A stretch of 64,000 nucleotides of DNA from Amycolatopsis sp. NBRC 101858 (GTDB lineage: Bacteria; Actinomycetota; Actinomycetes; Mycobacteriales; Pseudonocardiaceae): NCBI RefSeq assembly GCF_030269325.1, contig NZ_BSTD01000007.1, positions 124,001-188,000 on the forward strand, in the 5' to 3' direction. The translations under genes were made by a program, and so were the position numbers. How positions within the stretch are numbered: position 1 is the first letter of the stretch; each line of letters opens with the position of its first letter. Below the pieces are notes generated by a model. That model did not search any database. It was given only the letters and a program-made list of their open reading frames with translations, and was not told the origin of the DNA. Below are positions 52,186-62,060 of the stretch, one piece after another.

Positions 52186-53772
52186 TCAGCGACCCCTGCG
52201 CAGCCGCCTGCCGGGACGGGCAGGCAGGACCTGCCCATCCCTCAGGACCTGCTCGCCGTTGACGAGGACGTGGTGCATCCCGACGGCGTACCGGCGGGGC
52301 GCGTCGTACTTGGCGGTGTCGGTGATCGTCGCCGGGTCGAAAACGATCACGTCGGCGAACGCGCCGGGAGCCAGGCGGCCACGGTCGGCCAGCCGCAGCG
52401 TATCCGCCGGCAACGAGGTCATCTTGCGGATCGCTTCGGCGAGGGGGAACAGCTCCAGGTCACGGGAGTAGTGGCCGAGGATCCGGGCGAAAGTGCCGTA
52501 CGCCCGCGGATGGGTCAAGTCATCGGACAACGACGCGGGTCCGACGGCTTCGGCGTCCGAGCAGATCGACACCCACGGCTGACCGAGCCCGAGCCGGACG
52601 TTGTCCTCGGACATCACGAAGTAACAGACCTGCTGGGTCGGGTCGCCGCGGACGATGTCCAGCAGCGCCGCGGCCGGCTGGGCGATGCCCAGCTTCCAGG
52701 CGACGTCGACGAGCGTCTGGCCCGCTGCCGGGGTGCCGTCGGCCAGGTCACGCAGGAAGACGATGCCGTGTCCCCGGTCGGCGCCGACGAAGAGGTTCTC
52801 GAAGCCGCCATCGGCGCTTTCCAGCTCGGCGATGATCTCGGCCCTCACCGCGGGATCGGCCAGCCGGTCCAGCAGTGCTGCCGGTCCTCCGGCGTGGTGG
52901 CGCGGGGGGATCACCGCGGCGAGATCGGTGCAGGCGGCCGTGTACGGGTACATGTCGGCACTGACCTGCTGCCCGGCCGCGCGGGCCGCGACGATCCGCT
53001 CGATCGCCACCGGCATCTTGTGGTGGTTGTGGGCGCCGGCGGCCTTCAGGTGGTAGGCCTGCACCCGGCACGAAGCCGCCTGACCGATGCCGATCAGCTC
53101 GTTGAGGCATTCGAGCAACCGGTCGCCTTCCGACCGCAGGTGGGAGATGTAGAGACCGTCGTGGCGACCGACCACGGTGCACAACTGGGTAAGTTCCTCG
53201 GTCGTCGCGTAGTTCTCCGGTGCGTAGATCAGTGCGGTCGCGATGCCGAGCGCCCCGGCCGCCATCTCTTCGTCGACGAGCGCGCACAGCGACTTCAGTT
53301 CGTCGTTCGTCAGCCGGCGGTCGTCGGCACCGGCGGCCAGCGCGCGGAGGTTCTGCCCGCCGATGAAGGAGGCGACGTTGACACTGGTCCCGCCGGCCTC
53401 GATGTGGTCGAGACCGGCGGACAGCCGGGGGAAGTCCAGCCGCGTAGCTGCACGCACGGGCACCATCTCCAGCAGGGCCTCGCTCGACGGGCCCAGGGAG
53501 ATCGCCTCTCCGAAGACTTCGGTCGTCACGCCCTGTACCAGGTCCGATTGGCAGCTGCCGTCGAGCTGGATGGTCTGCCAGGCGTGGCTCAGCACATTGA
53601 TCAGCCCGGGGGCGACGACGAGGCCGGTGGCGTCGATCTCGGGACAGTCCGCCGGCGGGATGTCGCCGATCACCGCGATCCGGTCACCGGCGATCCCGAC
53701 GTCGGCGTGCCGCGGCCGGCCCCCCAGGCCGTCGTGGACCAGTCCGTGTCGGATCACCGAGGTGAACGTCAT
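52186..53772 (-). CDS. N-acyl-D-amino-acid deacylase-like amidohydrolase
   Basis: 528 residues from ATG 53772, which overlaps the RidA stop (ATGA). Composite amidohydrolase fold: N-terminal barrel strand (GDRIAVIGDIP), VVAPGLINVLSHAW where typical family members have PGFIDxHxH, then GVTTEVFGEAISLGP, YISHLRSEGD, VQAYHLKAAGAHN and the late GRLAPGAFADVIVFDP. The altered first metal site (N-x-L-S-H) marks a distinct subgroup. It probably releases D-amino acids from N-acyl derivatives. Confidence 0.85.
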   Translation of the reverse strand: MTFTSVIRHGLVHDGLGGRPRHADVGIAGDRIAVIGDIPPADCPEIDATGLVVAPGLINVLSHAWQTIQLDGSCQSDLVQGVTTEVFGEAISLGPSSEALLEMVPVRAATRLDFPRLSAGLDHIEAGGTSVNVASFIGGQNLRALAAGADDRRLTNDELKSLCALVDEEMAAGALGIATALIYAPENYATTEELTQLCTVVGRHDGLYISHLRSEGDRLLECLNELIGIGQAASCRVQAYHLKAAGAHNHHKMPVAIERIVAARAAGQQVSADMYPYTAACTDLAAVIPPRHHAGGPAALLDRLADPAVRAEIIAELESADGGFENLFVGADRGHGIVFLRDLADGTPAAGQTLVDVAWKLGIAQPAAALLDIVRGDPTQQVCYFVMSEDNVRLGLGQPWVSICSDAEAVGPASLSDDLTHPRAYGTFARILGHYSRDLELFPLAEAIRKMTSLPADTLRLADRGRLAPGAFADVIVFDPATITDTAKYDAPRRYAVGMHHVLVNGEQVLRDGQVLPARPGRRLRRGR

Positions 53773-54125
53773 GGTGCGTCCTGGGTCGTCGGCGCGTAGG
53801 CGACGACCTCGATCTCGACCCGTGCGCCCAGGAGCAGTCCGGAGCCGACCGCCGATCGCGCCGGGGCTGGGGTGCCGAACAGTTCGGCGTAGGCCTTGTT
53901 CATCTCGGGCCAGTCGTCCATCGACGCCAGGAAGACGGTGCTCTTCACGACATCGGCCAGTGTCGCGCCGTGTCCTTCGAGGACTGCGGCGACGTTGTGG
54001 ATCGCTTGCCGGGTCTCGGGCGCGACTCCGCCCGGGACCAGCCCGGCGTCGCCCAGCCCGAGCTGACCGGAGACGAACAACAGGGGGCCGGCTCGGCGGC
54101 ACGGCGAGACACTCGGGGTGGTCAC
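53769..54125 (-). CDS. RidA family enamine/imine deaminase
   Basis: 118 residues with VSGQLGLG, VVKSTVFLASMDDWPEMNK and the terminal strand VEIEVVAYAP. In place of the usual Arg near position 104 (RVAVEV context) the protein has GARVEIEV, which keeps the Arg. It hydrolyses reactive imines produced by flavin-dependent amino-acid oxidases, matching the oxidase encoded just upstream. GTG 54125 has GAGGAG. Confidence 0.9.
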   Translation of the reverse strand: MTTPSVSPCRRAGPLLFVSGQLGLGDAGLVPGGVAPETRQAIHNVAAVLEGHGATLADVVKSTVFLASMDDWPEMNKAYAELFGTPAPARSAVGSGLLLGARVEIEVVAYAPTTQDAP

Positions 54126-54176
54126 GCGAACTCCTCGATGGTGTGACAGTGGTGTGACAACGGAAGGAGGGCAAGA

Positions 54177-55292
54177 TCAGTGTTCGGCCACCGCGGGTAC
54201 CCGGCCGGGATCGATTGCCGCCGCCAGCGCGGTGTCTTGCAAGGTTCCGGTACGGAACAGCTCGGCGCCGACCTGAGCCAGCGCCGGAGCCATCTGGATC
54301 CCGTAGCCGCCCTGCCCGACGAAGCTGAACAGCGTCGGCTCGTCAGGATGCGGGCCGACGACCGGTGCCCGGTCGGGAGCGAAGGTTCGCAGCCCGGCCC
54401 AGCTGGTTCGGACGCTGCGCAGCTGCAGGGCCGTGACGGCGTTCACCCGCTCCAGGACCATGGCCACCTCGAGCGGATCCGGCTTGACATCCCCTGGTGG
54501 CACCGGGGTCTCGTCACCGGGCGACATCAGGATCGCCCCGCCTTCGGGCTTGAAGTACCAGGCCTCCGCAACGTCCGCGACGATCGGCCAGTCGGCCGGG
54601 ATCCGCTCGGACGTCCGGGCGATGACCACCGTCCGCCGCCGCGGCGACAATCCGTGCCCGGTGCCGGCGCACGTCTCGGCCACTTCGTCACCCCACGCGC
54701 CGGCCGCGTTCACCAGACGGTCGGCACGCCAGCTCCGGCCGTCCTCGGTGCGCACCTCCCACTGGGGGCCGCTCTTGTCGGCTGCCACCACGCGAGCACC
54801 GGTCTCGGTCCGGCCGCCGAGCCGGCGCAGCCTGGCCGCGTAGTGGCTGTGCAAGGCACTCACGTCGATATCCCGGGCGCTGGAGTCGAGAGCGCACAGC
54901 GCCATGTCGTCAACCCGCAGAGTGGGACACAACGCCCGGGCCTTCTCGGCGCTCAGCTCGGTCATGAACGACTGGCTCACGATCGTGGACGTGAGAGCGG
55001 CCGCGGACTGGTCGTCCCAAGCCGTGAACAACCCGCCGCGCGGGCTCAACAACGGAGGCATGTCCGGCAACGCGGACAACCGGGCGAACTCGGGCTCGCT
55101 GAGCCGCGTCAGCTCCTGCACCGGAGGCGGACCGTAGCCACCCAGGAAGGTGGCGGCCGAGCGCCCGGTGCTGTGCACGGCGAGGGAAGACTCGGCTTCG
55201 AGGAGGACGACGTCGTGATCGTGGGCCAGCTCGCTGCCGAGTGAGACACCCGCTATGCCCCCGCCAATAACAAGAATTCGCTGGCGTGTCAT
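54177..55292 (-). CDS. FAD-dependent D-amino-acid oxidase-like enzyme (DAO family)
   Basis: From ATG 55292 (55310 possible) the protein begins RQRILVIGGGIAGVSLGSEL, with Rossmann GGGIAG and a later FVGQGGYGIQMAPALAQVGA typical of the DAO/glycine oxidase C-terminus. It oxidises D- or secondary amino acids to imino acids. It stands in an operon with RidA (imine removal) and the D-amino-acid deacylase, which makes D-amino-acid oxidation the likely role. Confidence 0.85.
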   Translation of the reverse strand: MTRQRILVIGGGIAGVSLGSELAHDHDVVLLEAESSLAVHSTGRSAATFLGGYGPPPVQELTRLSEPEFARLSALPDMPPLLSPRGGLFTAWDDQSAAALTSTIVSQSFMTELSAEKARALCPTLRVDDMALCALDSSARDIDVSALHSHYAARLRRLGGRTETGARVVAADKSGPQWEVRTEDGRSWRADRLVNAAGAWGDEVAETCAGTGHGLSPRRRTVVIARTSERIPADWPIVADVAEAWYFKPEGGAILMSPGDETPVPPGDVKPDPLEVAMVLERVNAVTALQLRSVRTSWAGLRTFAPDRAPVVGPHPDEPTLFSFVGQGGYGIQMAPALAQVGAELFRTGTLQDTALAAAIDPGRVPAVAEH

Positions 55293-55395
55293 GAGATTAT
55301 TGTCTGCCACCTGCGGTCGGTGATGCTTGTGCCTAACACGAAAATACCTGCTTCAGCCATCTGCACGGACGACAACTTGTGTCCATTGCGAACTT

Positions 55396-58300
55396 TCAAG
55401 ACACCTTCGGTGTTGCCCGGACGCCTGAATGCAGGTATCGCTCACCGCTCGGGAGCGCGTAGAACACGACCGGCGTCCAGGTCCGCTTACCCGGTGCCCG
55501 GTACACGAAAACGGTCTCGCTGATCGGCACGAGGTCGTACTCGACCACCGGCTCCGGGGTGAGCTCGGCTGACGGGCCGGTGCTCGTCTCCCGGATCCGC
55601 ACCCCGTCACCCTCGGCGAAGATCTCGACGCGGGTCGAAGCTCGTTCGTAGACACCGAAGTGCCGGCTCGCGTCGACCACCGGCGGCCACGCGGCGGGTT
55701 CGAGCGGGCGTGGCATCGCGACGCCCGCCAGCTCCGCGAAGATTTCGCGGTACAGCTCCACGTACAGATCGTGAGCATTGCCTCCGTTGGTGAGCAGCGT
55801 GACCGCGAGGCCCTGCTCCGGCAGGACCCGGAGGAACGCCGACTGGCCGATCGTGTTGCCGTCGTGGCCGTACACCCGATGACCGTTCCAGTCAAAGCGG
55901 ATCCAGCCGAGCCCCCACGAGTCGCCGAGCGTGTGCTCGTCGGGCATGTCCGCCTGGTGCTCCGTCATCGCCGCCGCGGACGCTTCGGAAAGTACGCGCG
56001 AGCCGTCCGAACCCAACCCGCCCACCAGATGCAGTCGCGCGAACACGAGCACATCCGCCGCCGACGCCGTGATCAGCCCGGCCGGGCCCACCGAACGCGG
56101 CGGCACGGAAACCGGTGCCGGCCGCGGGTCGCCGTCACCGATCGCCACGTGTCCCAACGCCGCGCGGAACAGCAGCGCCTCCTCCGGCAGCGTTCCCGTA
56201 TGCGTCAGGCCGAGCGGGCCGAACAGCCGCTCCCGCAACGCCGCGTCCCAGCTCGTGCCGGTCAGCTTCTCGATCACCCTGCCGGCCAGGATGAACCCGG
56301 AGTTGCTGTAGGACAGCGTTGCGCCGAGGGGATGGTTCTGAGCGGCCTGCTCCAGCACCTCGACGTACTTCTCGATGCAATCGTCACCGCGGCCGGTGTC
56401 GGTGAAGATGTCGCCGTCGATACCACCGGTGTGGGTCAGCAGGTGCCGCACCGTGATCTGCTTGGTGACGTACGGGTCGGCCAGCCGCAGCTCCGGCAGC
56501 ACCTCGACGACGGGCACGTCCAGGTCCAGCAGGCCTTCGTCGACCAGTTGCATGACCACGGTCGCCGTCCACACCTTGGTGATCGAGCCGATCTGGAACA
56601 CCGAGTCGTCGGTGACCTCGACGCCGGTGGCCTTGTTCAGCACGCCCCAGCCGACTGTGGCCACGTCGTCGCCCACGGTGCCGTCAAGGCGCAGGATGCC
56701 CAGCACCGCACCGGGGACACGGTGCTTGCGCGCGAGCGCGGCCAGCCGCCGGCGCCAGTACGTCTCTTCGATCGGCACTCGCACCGCGGCACCGGGTTTG
56801 CCGGCGTGCTCCTCCACCCAGTCGACGACGCGTCGGTTGAAGTCCGCGCGGTGTGAGGGCCGGCCGTCGATGACGAACGGGTGTGACGCGCCGGGGTAGA
56901 GCACCATCCGGGTCGGCACACCTTGCTCGCGCAGCGCGGTGAACCACTGCTCGGCCTGCCCGGCCGGGCAACGTTCGTCGGCGGTGCCGTGCACGATCAG
57001 GGTCGGCGTTCGCACCTGGTCGACCTGCGCCAGCGGGGAAATCGCCGCGTAGCGGGCCGGGTTCGACGCGGGCGTGCCACCCAGTTCTTCAACAGACAGG
57101 TAATGCCCTCCGTCGGACGTCCCGACCAGGCTGACCGCGTCGCTGACCGCCCCGCCGGCGACCGCGGCGGCAAACCGGTCGTCACGGCTGGTCAGGTAAC
57201 AGGTCATGAAACCGCCGTAGCTGTAACCGGACACCGCGAGCCGCCGCGCGTCCGCCACCCCTTCGGCGACGAGCTGGTCAAGCGGCTCCAGGAAGTCCTT
57301 GGCGTCGGCGACACCCCAGGCGCCGACCGCGGCGGTGAAGAACGCTTCGCCGTAGCCGTCGCTGCCGCGCGGGTTGAGCAGCAGCACCGCCCACCCGCGC
57401 GCGGCCAGCTGCTGGTGGTAGAGGTGGACCGCGTCGGCGGTGCCGTTCCACGCGTTGTGCGGGCCGCCGTGGATGTCCAGCAGCAGCGGCAGCGGGCCGG
57501 TGCGGGCGGGGTCGCGCAGCAGCCAGCCGTGCACGGCCGTGCCGTCGGAGACGGTGAACTCCCGCTCCTCGTGGGCGAACAACTCGACGTCGCCGGGGCC
57601 GTGGGCGGTGAGGACTTCGGGCGTTCCCCCGGCGACTGCGACCGTCGCGATCTCGCCGTACGACGTCGGCGTGGCCAGCAGGATCGCCGCTGTGTCCCCG
57701 GCGATCGTCAGTCCCGACACGGTGTTCCCGGCCCCGCCCACGACAAGACGCGGCTCCCCGCCGCTGGTCGCGACGGCGTAGAGGTGGGTGCACCCGCGGT
57801 CGCGCACGCAGAACAGCACAGTCGTGCCGTCGCCGACGAGCTGTGGCAGCGCCCCAGGATAGCCGGGCTCACCCGGCATGACGTTGCGATCCAGCGAAGC
57901 GGCGAGGTCAAGGGGCTCTCCGCCGTCCACTGGCATCCGCAGGAGCCCGGCGTTTCCAGCGTGGGTGTCCCGGCGCCCGATTACCAGGAGCGCGCCACCG
58001 TCGGCGGTCCAGATCACCGGGCCCGCCACGCCGTCGCCGGCACCGACCAGCCGCGGTTCGGCAGCATTTTCGCCAGGGGCGAGAACGTAGGCACCGGAAC
58101 GGAACGTCAGGTCTGCGTCGGCGTCGGTGGCGGCGGGGAAGGCCAACAGCTTGCCGTCGGGCGACCACGCGGGATCACCCGCGTGCCAGTCCCCCGACGT
58201 AACCTGCCGGACCTCGCCCGAAGCGACGTCGAGGACGTGGACGTGCTTGCGCAGCGCACGCAGCAGCCCGGCGCCGTCCGCCTTGAAGTCGAGCCGGTCG

Positions 58301-58749
58301 ACGACCACCGGCGCGGCCGCCCGGCGTGCGACGGCCGCGCCGTCCTCGCCCTCTTCGGCGGCGAGGTCGACCGGGGCCGAGAAGGCGATCTCGGCGCCAT
58401 CCGGCCGCCACACCGGAGGTCCCGCGCCGAGCGGGAGCGAGGTGACGCGCTCGGGTTCGCCGCCGTCGGCGGCCAGCATCCACACCTGCGCCGGACCGTC
58501 TTCGGCGCGCAGGAAAGCGATCCGCGTGCCGTCGGGCGACCACGCCGGAGCCAGGTCGGCGGTCCCGCGGGTCAGCCGGTGTACCGGGCCGCCGCTCGTG
58601 GCGACTTCCCACAGCGAACGGATGTCCTCGTCGGTGTCGCGGTCGGCCTTGCGCACCACGTAAACGATCCGCGCACCATCGGGAGAAAGAGCGGGCTGTT
58701 CCGGGAACTCGAAGGCAAACAGGTCGTCGGCGTTGAGGCGTCGGGTCAT
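55396..58749 (-). CDS. Fusion of S9 prolyl-oligopeptidase-type peptidase and beta-lactamase-fold serine hydrolase
   Basis: 1117 residues from ATG 58749 (GGAG upstream). Residues 1-390 form a WD/PD40 propeller (PAWSPDGTRIAFLR and similar repeats). Residues 400-650 form the alpha/beta-hydrolase: LLLDIHGGPH, GYSYGGF (Ser510), HGTADERCP (Asp591), ASHPF (His623). Residues 665-1000 are a class C beta-lactamase fold with GSITK (Ser722, Lys725), LSYSNSGF and YGHDGNTIG; about 100 C-terminal residues form a lipocalin-like end. Each part has a full catalytic set. The joint (VEEHAGKPGAAVRVPIEETY) is an ordinary linker with no stop. A dual endo/D-amino peptidase is suggested. Confidence 0.9.
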   Translation of the reverse strand: MTRRLNADDLFAFEFPEQPALSPDGARIVYVVRKADRDTDEDIRSLWEVATSGGPVHRLTRGTADLAPAWSPDGTRIAFLRAEDGPAQVWMLAADGGEPERVTSLPLGAGPPVWRPDGAEIAFSAPVDLAAEEGEDGAAVARRAAAPVVVDRLDFKADGAGLLRALRKHVHVLDVASGEVRQVTSGDWHAGDPAWSPDGKLLAFPAATDADADLTFRSGAYVLAPGENAAEPRLVGAGDGVAGPVIWTADGGALLVIGRRDTHAGNAGLLRMPVDGGEPLDLAASLDRNVMPGEPGYPGALPQLVGDGTTVLFCVRDRGCTHLYAVATSGGEPRLVVGGAGNTVSGLTIAGDTAAILLATPTSYGEIATVAVAGGTPEVLTAHGPGDVELFAHEEREFTVSDGTAVHGWLLRDPARTGPLPLLLDIHGGPHNAWNGTADAVHLYHQQLAARGWAVLLLNPRGSDGYGEAFFTAAVGAWGVADAKDFLEPLDQLVAEGVADARRLAVSGYSYGGFMTCYLTSRDDRFAAAVAGGAVSDAVSLVGTSDGGHYLSVEELGGTPASNPARYAAISPLAQVDQVRTPTLIVHGTADERCPAGQAEQWFTALREQGVPTRMVLYPGASHPFVIDGRPSHRADFNRRVVDWVEEHAGKPGAAVRVPIEETYWRRRLAALARKHRVPGAVLGILRLDGTVGDDVATVGWGVLNKATGVEVTDDSVFQIGSITKVWTATVVMQLVDEGLLDLDVPVVEVLPELRLADPYVTKQITVRHLLTHTGGIDGDIFTDTGRGDDCIEKYVEVLEQAAQNHPLGATLSYSNSGFILAGRVIEKLTGTSWDAALRERLFGPLGLTHTGTLPEEALLFRAALGHVAIGDGDPRPAPVSVPPRSVGPAGLITASAADVLVFARLHLVGGLGSDGSRVLSEASAAAMTEHQADMPDEHTLGDSWGLGWIRFDWNGHRVYGHDGNTIGQSAFLRVLPEQGLAVTLLTNGGNAHDLYVELYREIFAELAGVAMPRPLEPAAWPPVVDASRHFGVYERASTRVEIFAEGDGVRIRETSTGPSAELTPEPVVEYDLVPISETVFVYRAPGKRTWTPVVFYALPSGERYLHSGVRATPKVS

Positions 58750-58816
58750 GTGGTTCTCCTGGGGAACGGGCGCCGGCAGGGCCGGGCGGCGGGTGAGGTC
58801 AGGCGGCGAAGGTGAA

Positions 58817-59089
58817 CTAGTCGGCCCACTGCGGCACCCAGAAGGCAACCACCGCGGCGAGCAGCGTGGTGCCGATCAGGAAGCCGAACGCGGCCGGGTA
58901 GGAGAACTGGTCGGCCAGCCAGCCCACGGTCACCGGGGTGACTGCCCCCGCGACCTGGCCGCCGAAGTTCAGGATTCCCACGCTGATCCCGGTCACCGCC
59001 GTTGGCAGCACCCGCATCGGCAACCCGAACACGCCCATTGTGGCGAGGCCGAAGAGGTCTTCGGCTTGCTTGTCGTCTACTGTGGACAC
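58817..59089 (-). pseudogene. C-terminal fragment of an MFS transporter
   Basis: 90 codons covering the last two to three helices of a major-facilitator protein (GISVGILNFGGQVAGAVTPV, AAFGFLIGTTLLAAVVAFWV). The first ten helices are absent, replaced by MSTVDDKQAEDLF. It sits between the fusion hydrolase and the Dpp ATPase in the same orientation. It is probably a deletion remnant. Confidence 0.65.
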
Positions 59090-59138
59090 TTCCTACCCGC
59101 TTCCCGGGCGAGCCGGTTCTTCGCGATAGTGACGGTGG

Positions 59139-60086
59139 TCATGACCACTCTTCGGTGAAGTGGCACGCCGAGACGTGGCGGCGCCGTGCCGCGTTGCCGG
59201 CCGGGTCGGCGCTGATGCAGATGGTGCGATCGGCGTGCACGAGCGGGCCGATCGGGCACCGCGGGTGGTACTGGCAGCCCGTGGGCGGGTGACGAGGATC
59301 AGCGGGCTCCATGTCGGACGACACGTCGTCACCGAGATCGTCGAGCAGTCCGCTGCGCGCGGACGGCGCCGCGGCCAGCAGGTCGCGCGTATAGGGGTGC
59401 TGCGGATCGGTGAGCACCTGCTCGGCCGGTCCGGCCTCGACGATCCGGCCGAGGTACATCACCGCGACGATGTCGCTGACGTAGCGGACGACAGCGAGGT
59501 TGTGCGAGATGAACAGCATCGAGAGCGCCAGCCGCCGCTGAACGTCGCGGACGAGGTTGAGCACCGCGCCCTGCACCGAGACGTCGAGCGCGGAGGTGAT
59601 CTCGTCGGCGATCAGCACCTTCGGCTGCCCGGCGAGCGCCCGCGCGAGCGCGACGCGTTGCCGCTGTCCACCTGACAGCTGCCCCGGCAGCTGTCTGGCG
59701 CGCTCCGGGCCCAGGTTCACCAGTTCGAGCAAGCGCGCCACCTCGCCCCGCCGCCCGGCGGCCCCGCCGTGCGCGCCCCGCGGCATCGCCTCCGTGATCG
59801 ACTCGCCGACCGCCATCCGCGGGTCCAGAGAGGAGTAAGGGTCCTGGGACACCATCTGCAGCGGCTTGCGCCGGGGCAGCCGCCGCACGTCGACGCCGTC
59901 CACCAGCACCCGGCCCGCGCTCACCGACGTCAGTCCGACCGCCGCACTGGCCAACGTCGACTTGCCGGAGCCAGATTCGCCGACCAACCCGACGACCTGT
60001 CCAGGAGGGACGACCAGGCTCACGCCGTCGACTGCGGTCAGCCTGCCGTAACGCACGCTGACGCTGTCGAATCGCAACTCACTCAT
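59139..60086 (-). CDS. Oligopeptide ABC ATPase (DppF/OppF-type)
   Basis: 315 residues: Walker A GESGSGKST, LSGGQRQRVALARAL, Walker B LIADEITSALD, and the oligo/dipeptide C-terminal Cys motif (CQYHPRCPIG...). It is the second ATPase of the peptide importer. ATGA overlap with the upstream permease-ATPase gene. Confidence 0.92.
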   Translation of the reverse strand: MSELRFDSVSVRYGRLTAVDGVSLVVPPGQVVGLVGESGSGKSTLASAAVGLTSVSAGRVLVDGVDVRRLPRRKPLQMVSQDPYSSLDPRMAVGESITEAMPRGAHGGAAGRRGEVARLLELVNLGPERARQLPGQLSGGQRQRVALARALAGQPKVLIADEITSALDVSVQGAVLNLVRDVQRRLALSMLFISHNLAVVRYVSDIVAVMYLGRIVEAGPAEQVLTDPQHPYTRDLLAAAPSARSGLLDDLGDDVSSDMEPADPRHPPTGCQYHPRCPIGPLVHADRTICISADPAGNAARRRHVSACHFTEEWS

Positions 60087-62059
60087 CCGGCACCTCCGGT
60101 GCGCCAGGTCGACTGTCCCGAAACGACGCTCACGCCGATTCCCTCACCTCTCGCCGCTCCTCGCCGCTCTGCGGGCTGCAGCCCCTGCGGATGCCAGCAG
60201 GCGACCCGGTGCTCGGGTCCCGCCTGCTCCAGTGCCGGATCCTCAGCCAGGCAGCGCTCACTCGCGACGGGGCAACGGGCCGCGAAGGCACAACCCGGCG
60301 GAGTCCGGTCCGGCTCCGGCGGCCGGCCGGAGATCACGGCCAGCGGTGCGCCGCGGTCGGTCTCGAGGCCGACCGTCGTGGCCAGCAGGGCCCGGGTGTA
60401 CGGGTGTCGGGCCGCGCCCGGGAGGTCCGCGGTCGGCAGATCCTCGACCACCCGGCCGGCGTACATCACCAGCATCCGGTCACATGTCTGGGAAATCACC
60501 GCGATGTCGTGGCTGATCAACAGGATCGCCGCGCCCTCGGCGTCGCGTGCGCGGGCGAGCAGCCGCAGCACCTGGCGCTGGACCGTGACGTCGAGGGCGG
60601 TCGTCGGCTCGTCGGCGACGACGAGCTTCGGCTGCCCCATCAGGCCCATGCCGATCATCGCCCGCTGGCGCATGCCGCCGGAGAACTCGTGGGGGTACTG
60701 CCGGGCGCGCCGCCGCGCGGCCGGCAGTCGCACCGCGGCCAGCCGATCCACCGCCCGCTCGAACGCCGCGCGGCGCGAAAGGCCGTGGTGCTGTCGCGAC
60801 ACCTCCGCGAGCTGTCCACCGACCCGGCGGGCCGGGTTGAACGATGTCATCGGGTCCTGGAAAACCATCGCCAGCGACGTCCCGAGCAGGCCGCGCAGCT
60901 CCCGGTCGGACGCGGTGAGCAGCGACGTCCCGGCAAACTCGAGGCGGTCGGCCGTCACCACTCCGGGCAGGTCGATCAGTCGTGAAACGGCCAGCGCCGT
61001 AAGGCTCTTGCCCGAGCCGGACTCGCCGACCACACCAACGGTTTCTCCGGGGCGCACCGCGAAACTCACGCCCCGCACCGGGACCACCCAGCCGCCGGGC
61101 TTCGGGAACGCCACCCGCAGGTTTTCCACGACCAGCACCTCGTCGCCGGCGGGTTTCCCCGCGGCCAGGGACCGCTCCGCCGAAGCGGGCGCGGACCCGG
61201 GCGTGGCTTTGCGGCCGCTGACGCGTGTGCGGACCCCGACCACCGCGGCCACGGTTTCCCCCACCAGGTTGAAAGCCAGCCCGGCGAGTACGACCGCGGC
61301 CCCCGGTGCCAGCGCGGCCGCCGGACTCACGTAGATCCCGTCCAGGCCTTCACGCAGCAGCCGGCCCCAGTCGAAGTCCGGGGCCTGCACGCCGATGCCG
61401 AGGAACGAAAGCCCGGCGAAGGCGAGCAGCGCCGTGCCGGCGCCGATGGTCGCGTTCACGACGAGGGGCTCGCCGATGTTCGGCAGCACGTGCCGGACCA
61501 GCAGTCGGATCCGGCCGACACCGGAAATCCGGGCCGCGGCTATGAAATCGCGGCCGGCCACCGATGCGGAGAGCGTCTGGACCAGCCGGGCGAACGCCGG
61601 CGCCATCGCGAACGCGATCGCCAGGACCGCGCCGTGCGTGCCGACCCCGAAGATCACCGCGAAGAACAGCGCGAGCAGCAGCCCGGGGAACGCCACCGCG
61701 ATGTCGATCACCGCGGTGAGCAACCGCCCCGCCCACCGCGGCAGCACCGCCGGCAGCATGCCCAGCACGACACCGGCACCCACGCCGATCGCGGTGGCGA
61801 GCACGGCCAGCCCGACCGAGAGCCGGGTCGCCACGAGGGTGCGCAGGAAGATGTCGCGGCCGAGCGAGTCGGTGCCGAACCAGTGGCTCCCGGACGGGCC
61901 CTGGCCGATCGCGTCGGTGTCGATTGCGGCGGCGCCGTCGCCCCACAGCAGAGGCGCCAGCACAGCCAGCAGCACGACCAGCGCCAGCAGCACCGCCGAA
62001 CACGCGCCGACCGGCGTGCGCACGGCGACCGACCACGTCGATCCCTGACGTCGCGCCAT
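60083..62059 (-). CDS. Fused peptide permease and ATPase (DppC-DppD)
   Basis: 658 residues. The first 280 are a DppC-type permease (six helices; EAA-like loop AARISGVGRIRLLVRHVLPNI). The rest is a DppD ATPase with GESGSGKSLTAL, SGGMRQRAMIGMGL, LVVADEPTTALD and the oligopeptide C-terminal Cys motif (CAFAARCP). DppC-DppD fusions occur in actinobacteria. The start at 62059 was chosen by the one-base gap to the DppB stop. Membrane-associated. Confidence 0.92.
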   Translation of the reverse strand: MARRQGSTWSVAVRTPVGACSAVLLALVVLLAVLAPLLWGDGAAAIDTDAIGQGPSGSHWFGTDSLGRDIFLRTLVATRLSVGLAVLATAIGVGAGVVLGMLPAVLPRWAGRLLTAVIDIAVAFPGLLLALFFAVIFGVGTHGAVLAIAFAMAPAFARLVQTLSASVAGRDFIAAARISGVGRIRLLVRHVLPNIGEPLVVNATIGAGTALLAFAGLSFLGIGVQAPDFDWGRLLREGLDGIYVSPAAALAPGAAVVLAGLAFNLVGETVAAVVGVRTRVSGRKATPGSAPASAERSLAAGKPAGDEVLVVENLRVAFPKPGGWVVPVRGVSFAVRPGETVGVVGESGSGKSLTALAVSRLIDLPGVVTADRLEFAGTSLLTASDRELRGLLGTSLAMVFQDPMTSFNPARRVGGQLAEVSRQHHGLSRRAAFERAVDRLAAVRLPAARRRARQYPHEFSGGMRQRAMIGMGLMGQPKLVVADEPTTALDVTVQRQVLRLLARARDAEGAAILLISHDIAVISQTCDRMLVMYAGRVVEDLPTADLPGAARHPYTRALLATTVGLETDRGAPLAVISGRPPEPDRTPPGCAFAARCPVASERCLAEDPALEQAGPEHRVACWHPQGLQPAERRGAARGEGIGVSVVSGQSTWRTGGAG

Positions 62060-62060
62060 T

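Noticed and set aside
53773..54174. N-terminal extension of the deacylase
   Set aside because: It covers RidA in another frame; ATG 53772 overlaps the RidA stop and begins the true N-terminus.
56923..58815. 630-codon plus-strand ORF opposite the S9 fusion
   Set aside because: Shadow frame; the minus strand encodes a complete peptidase.
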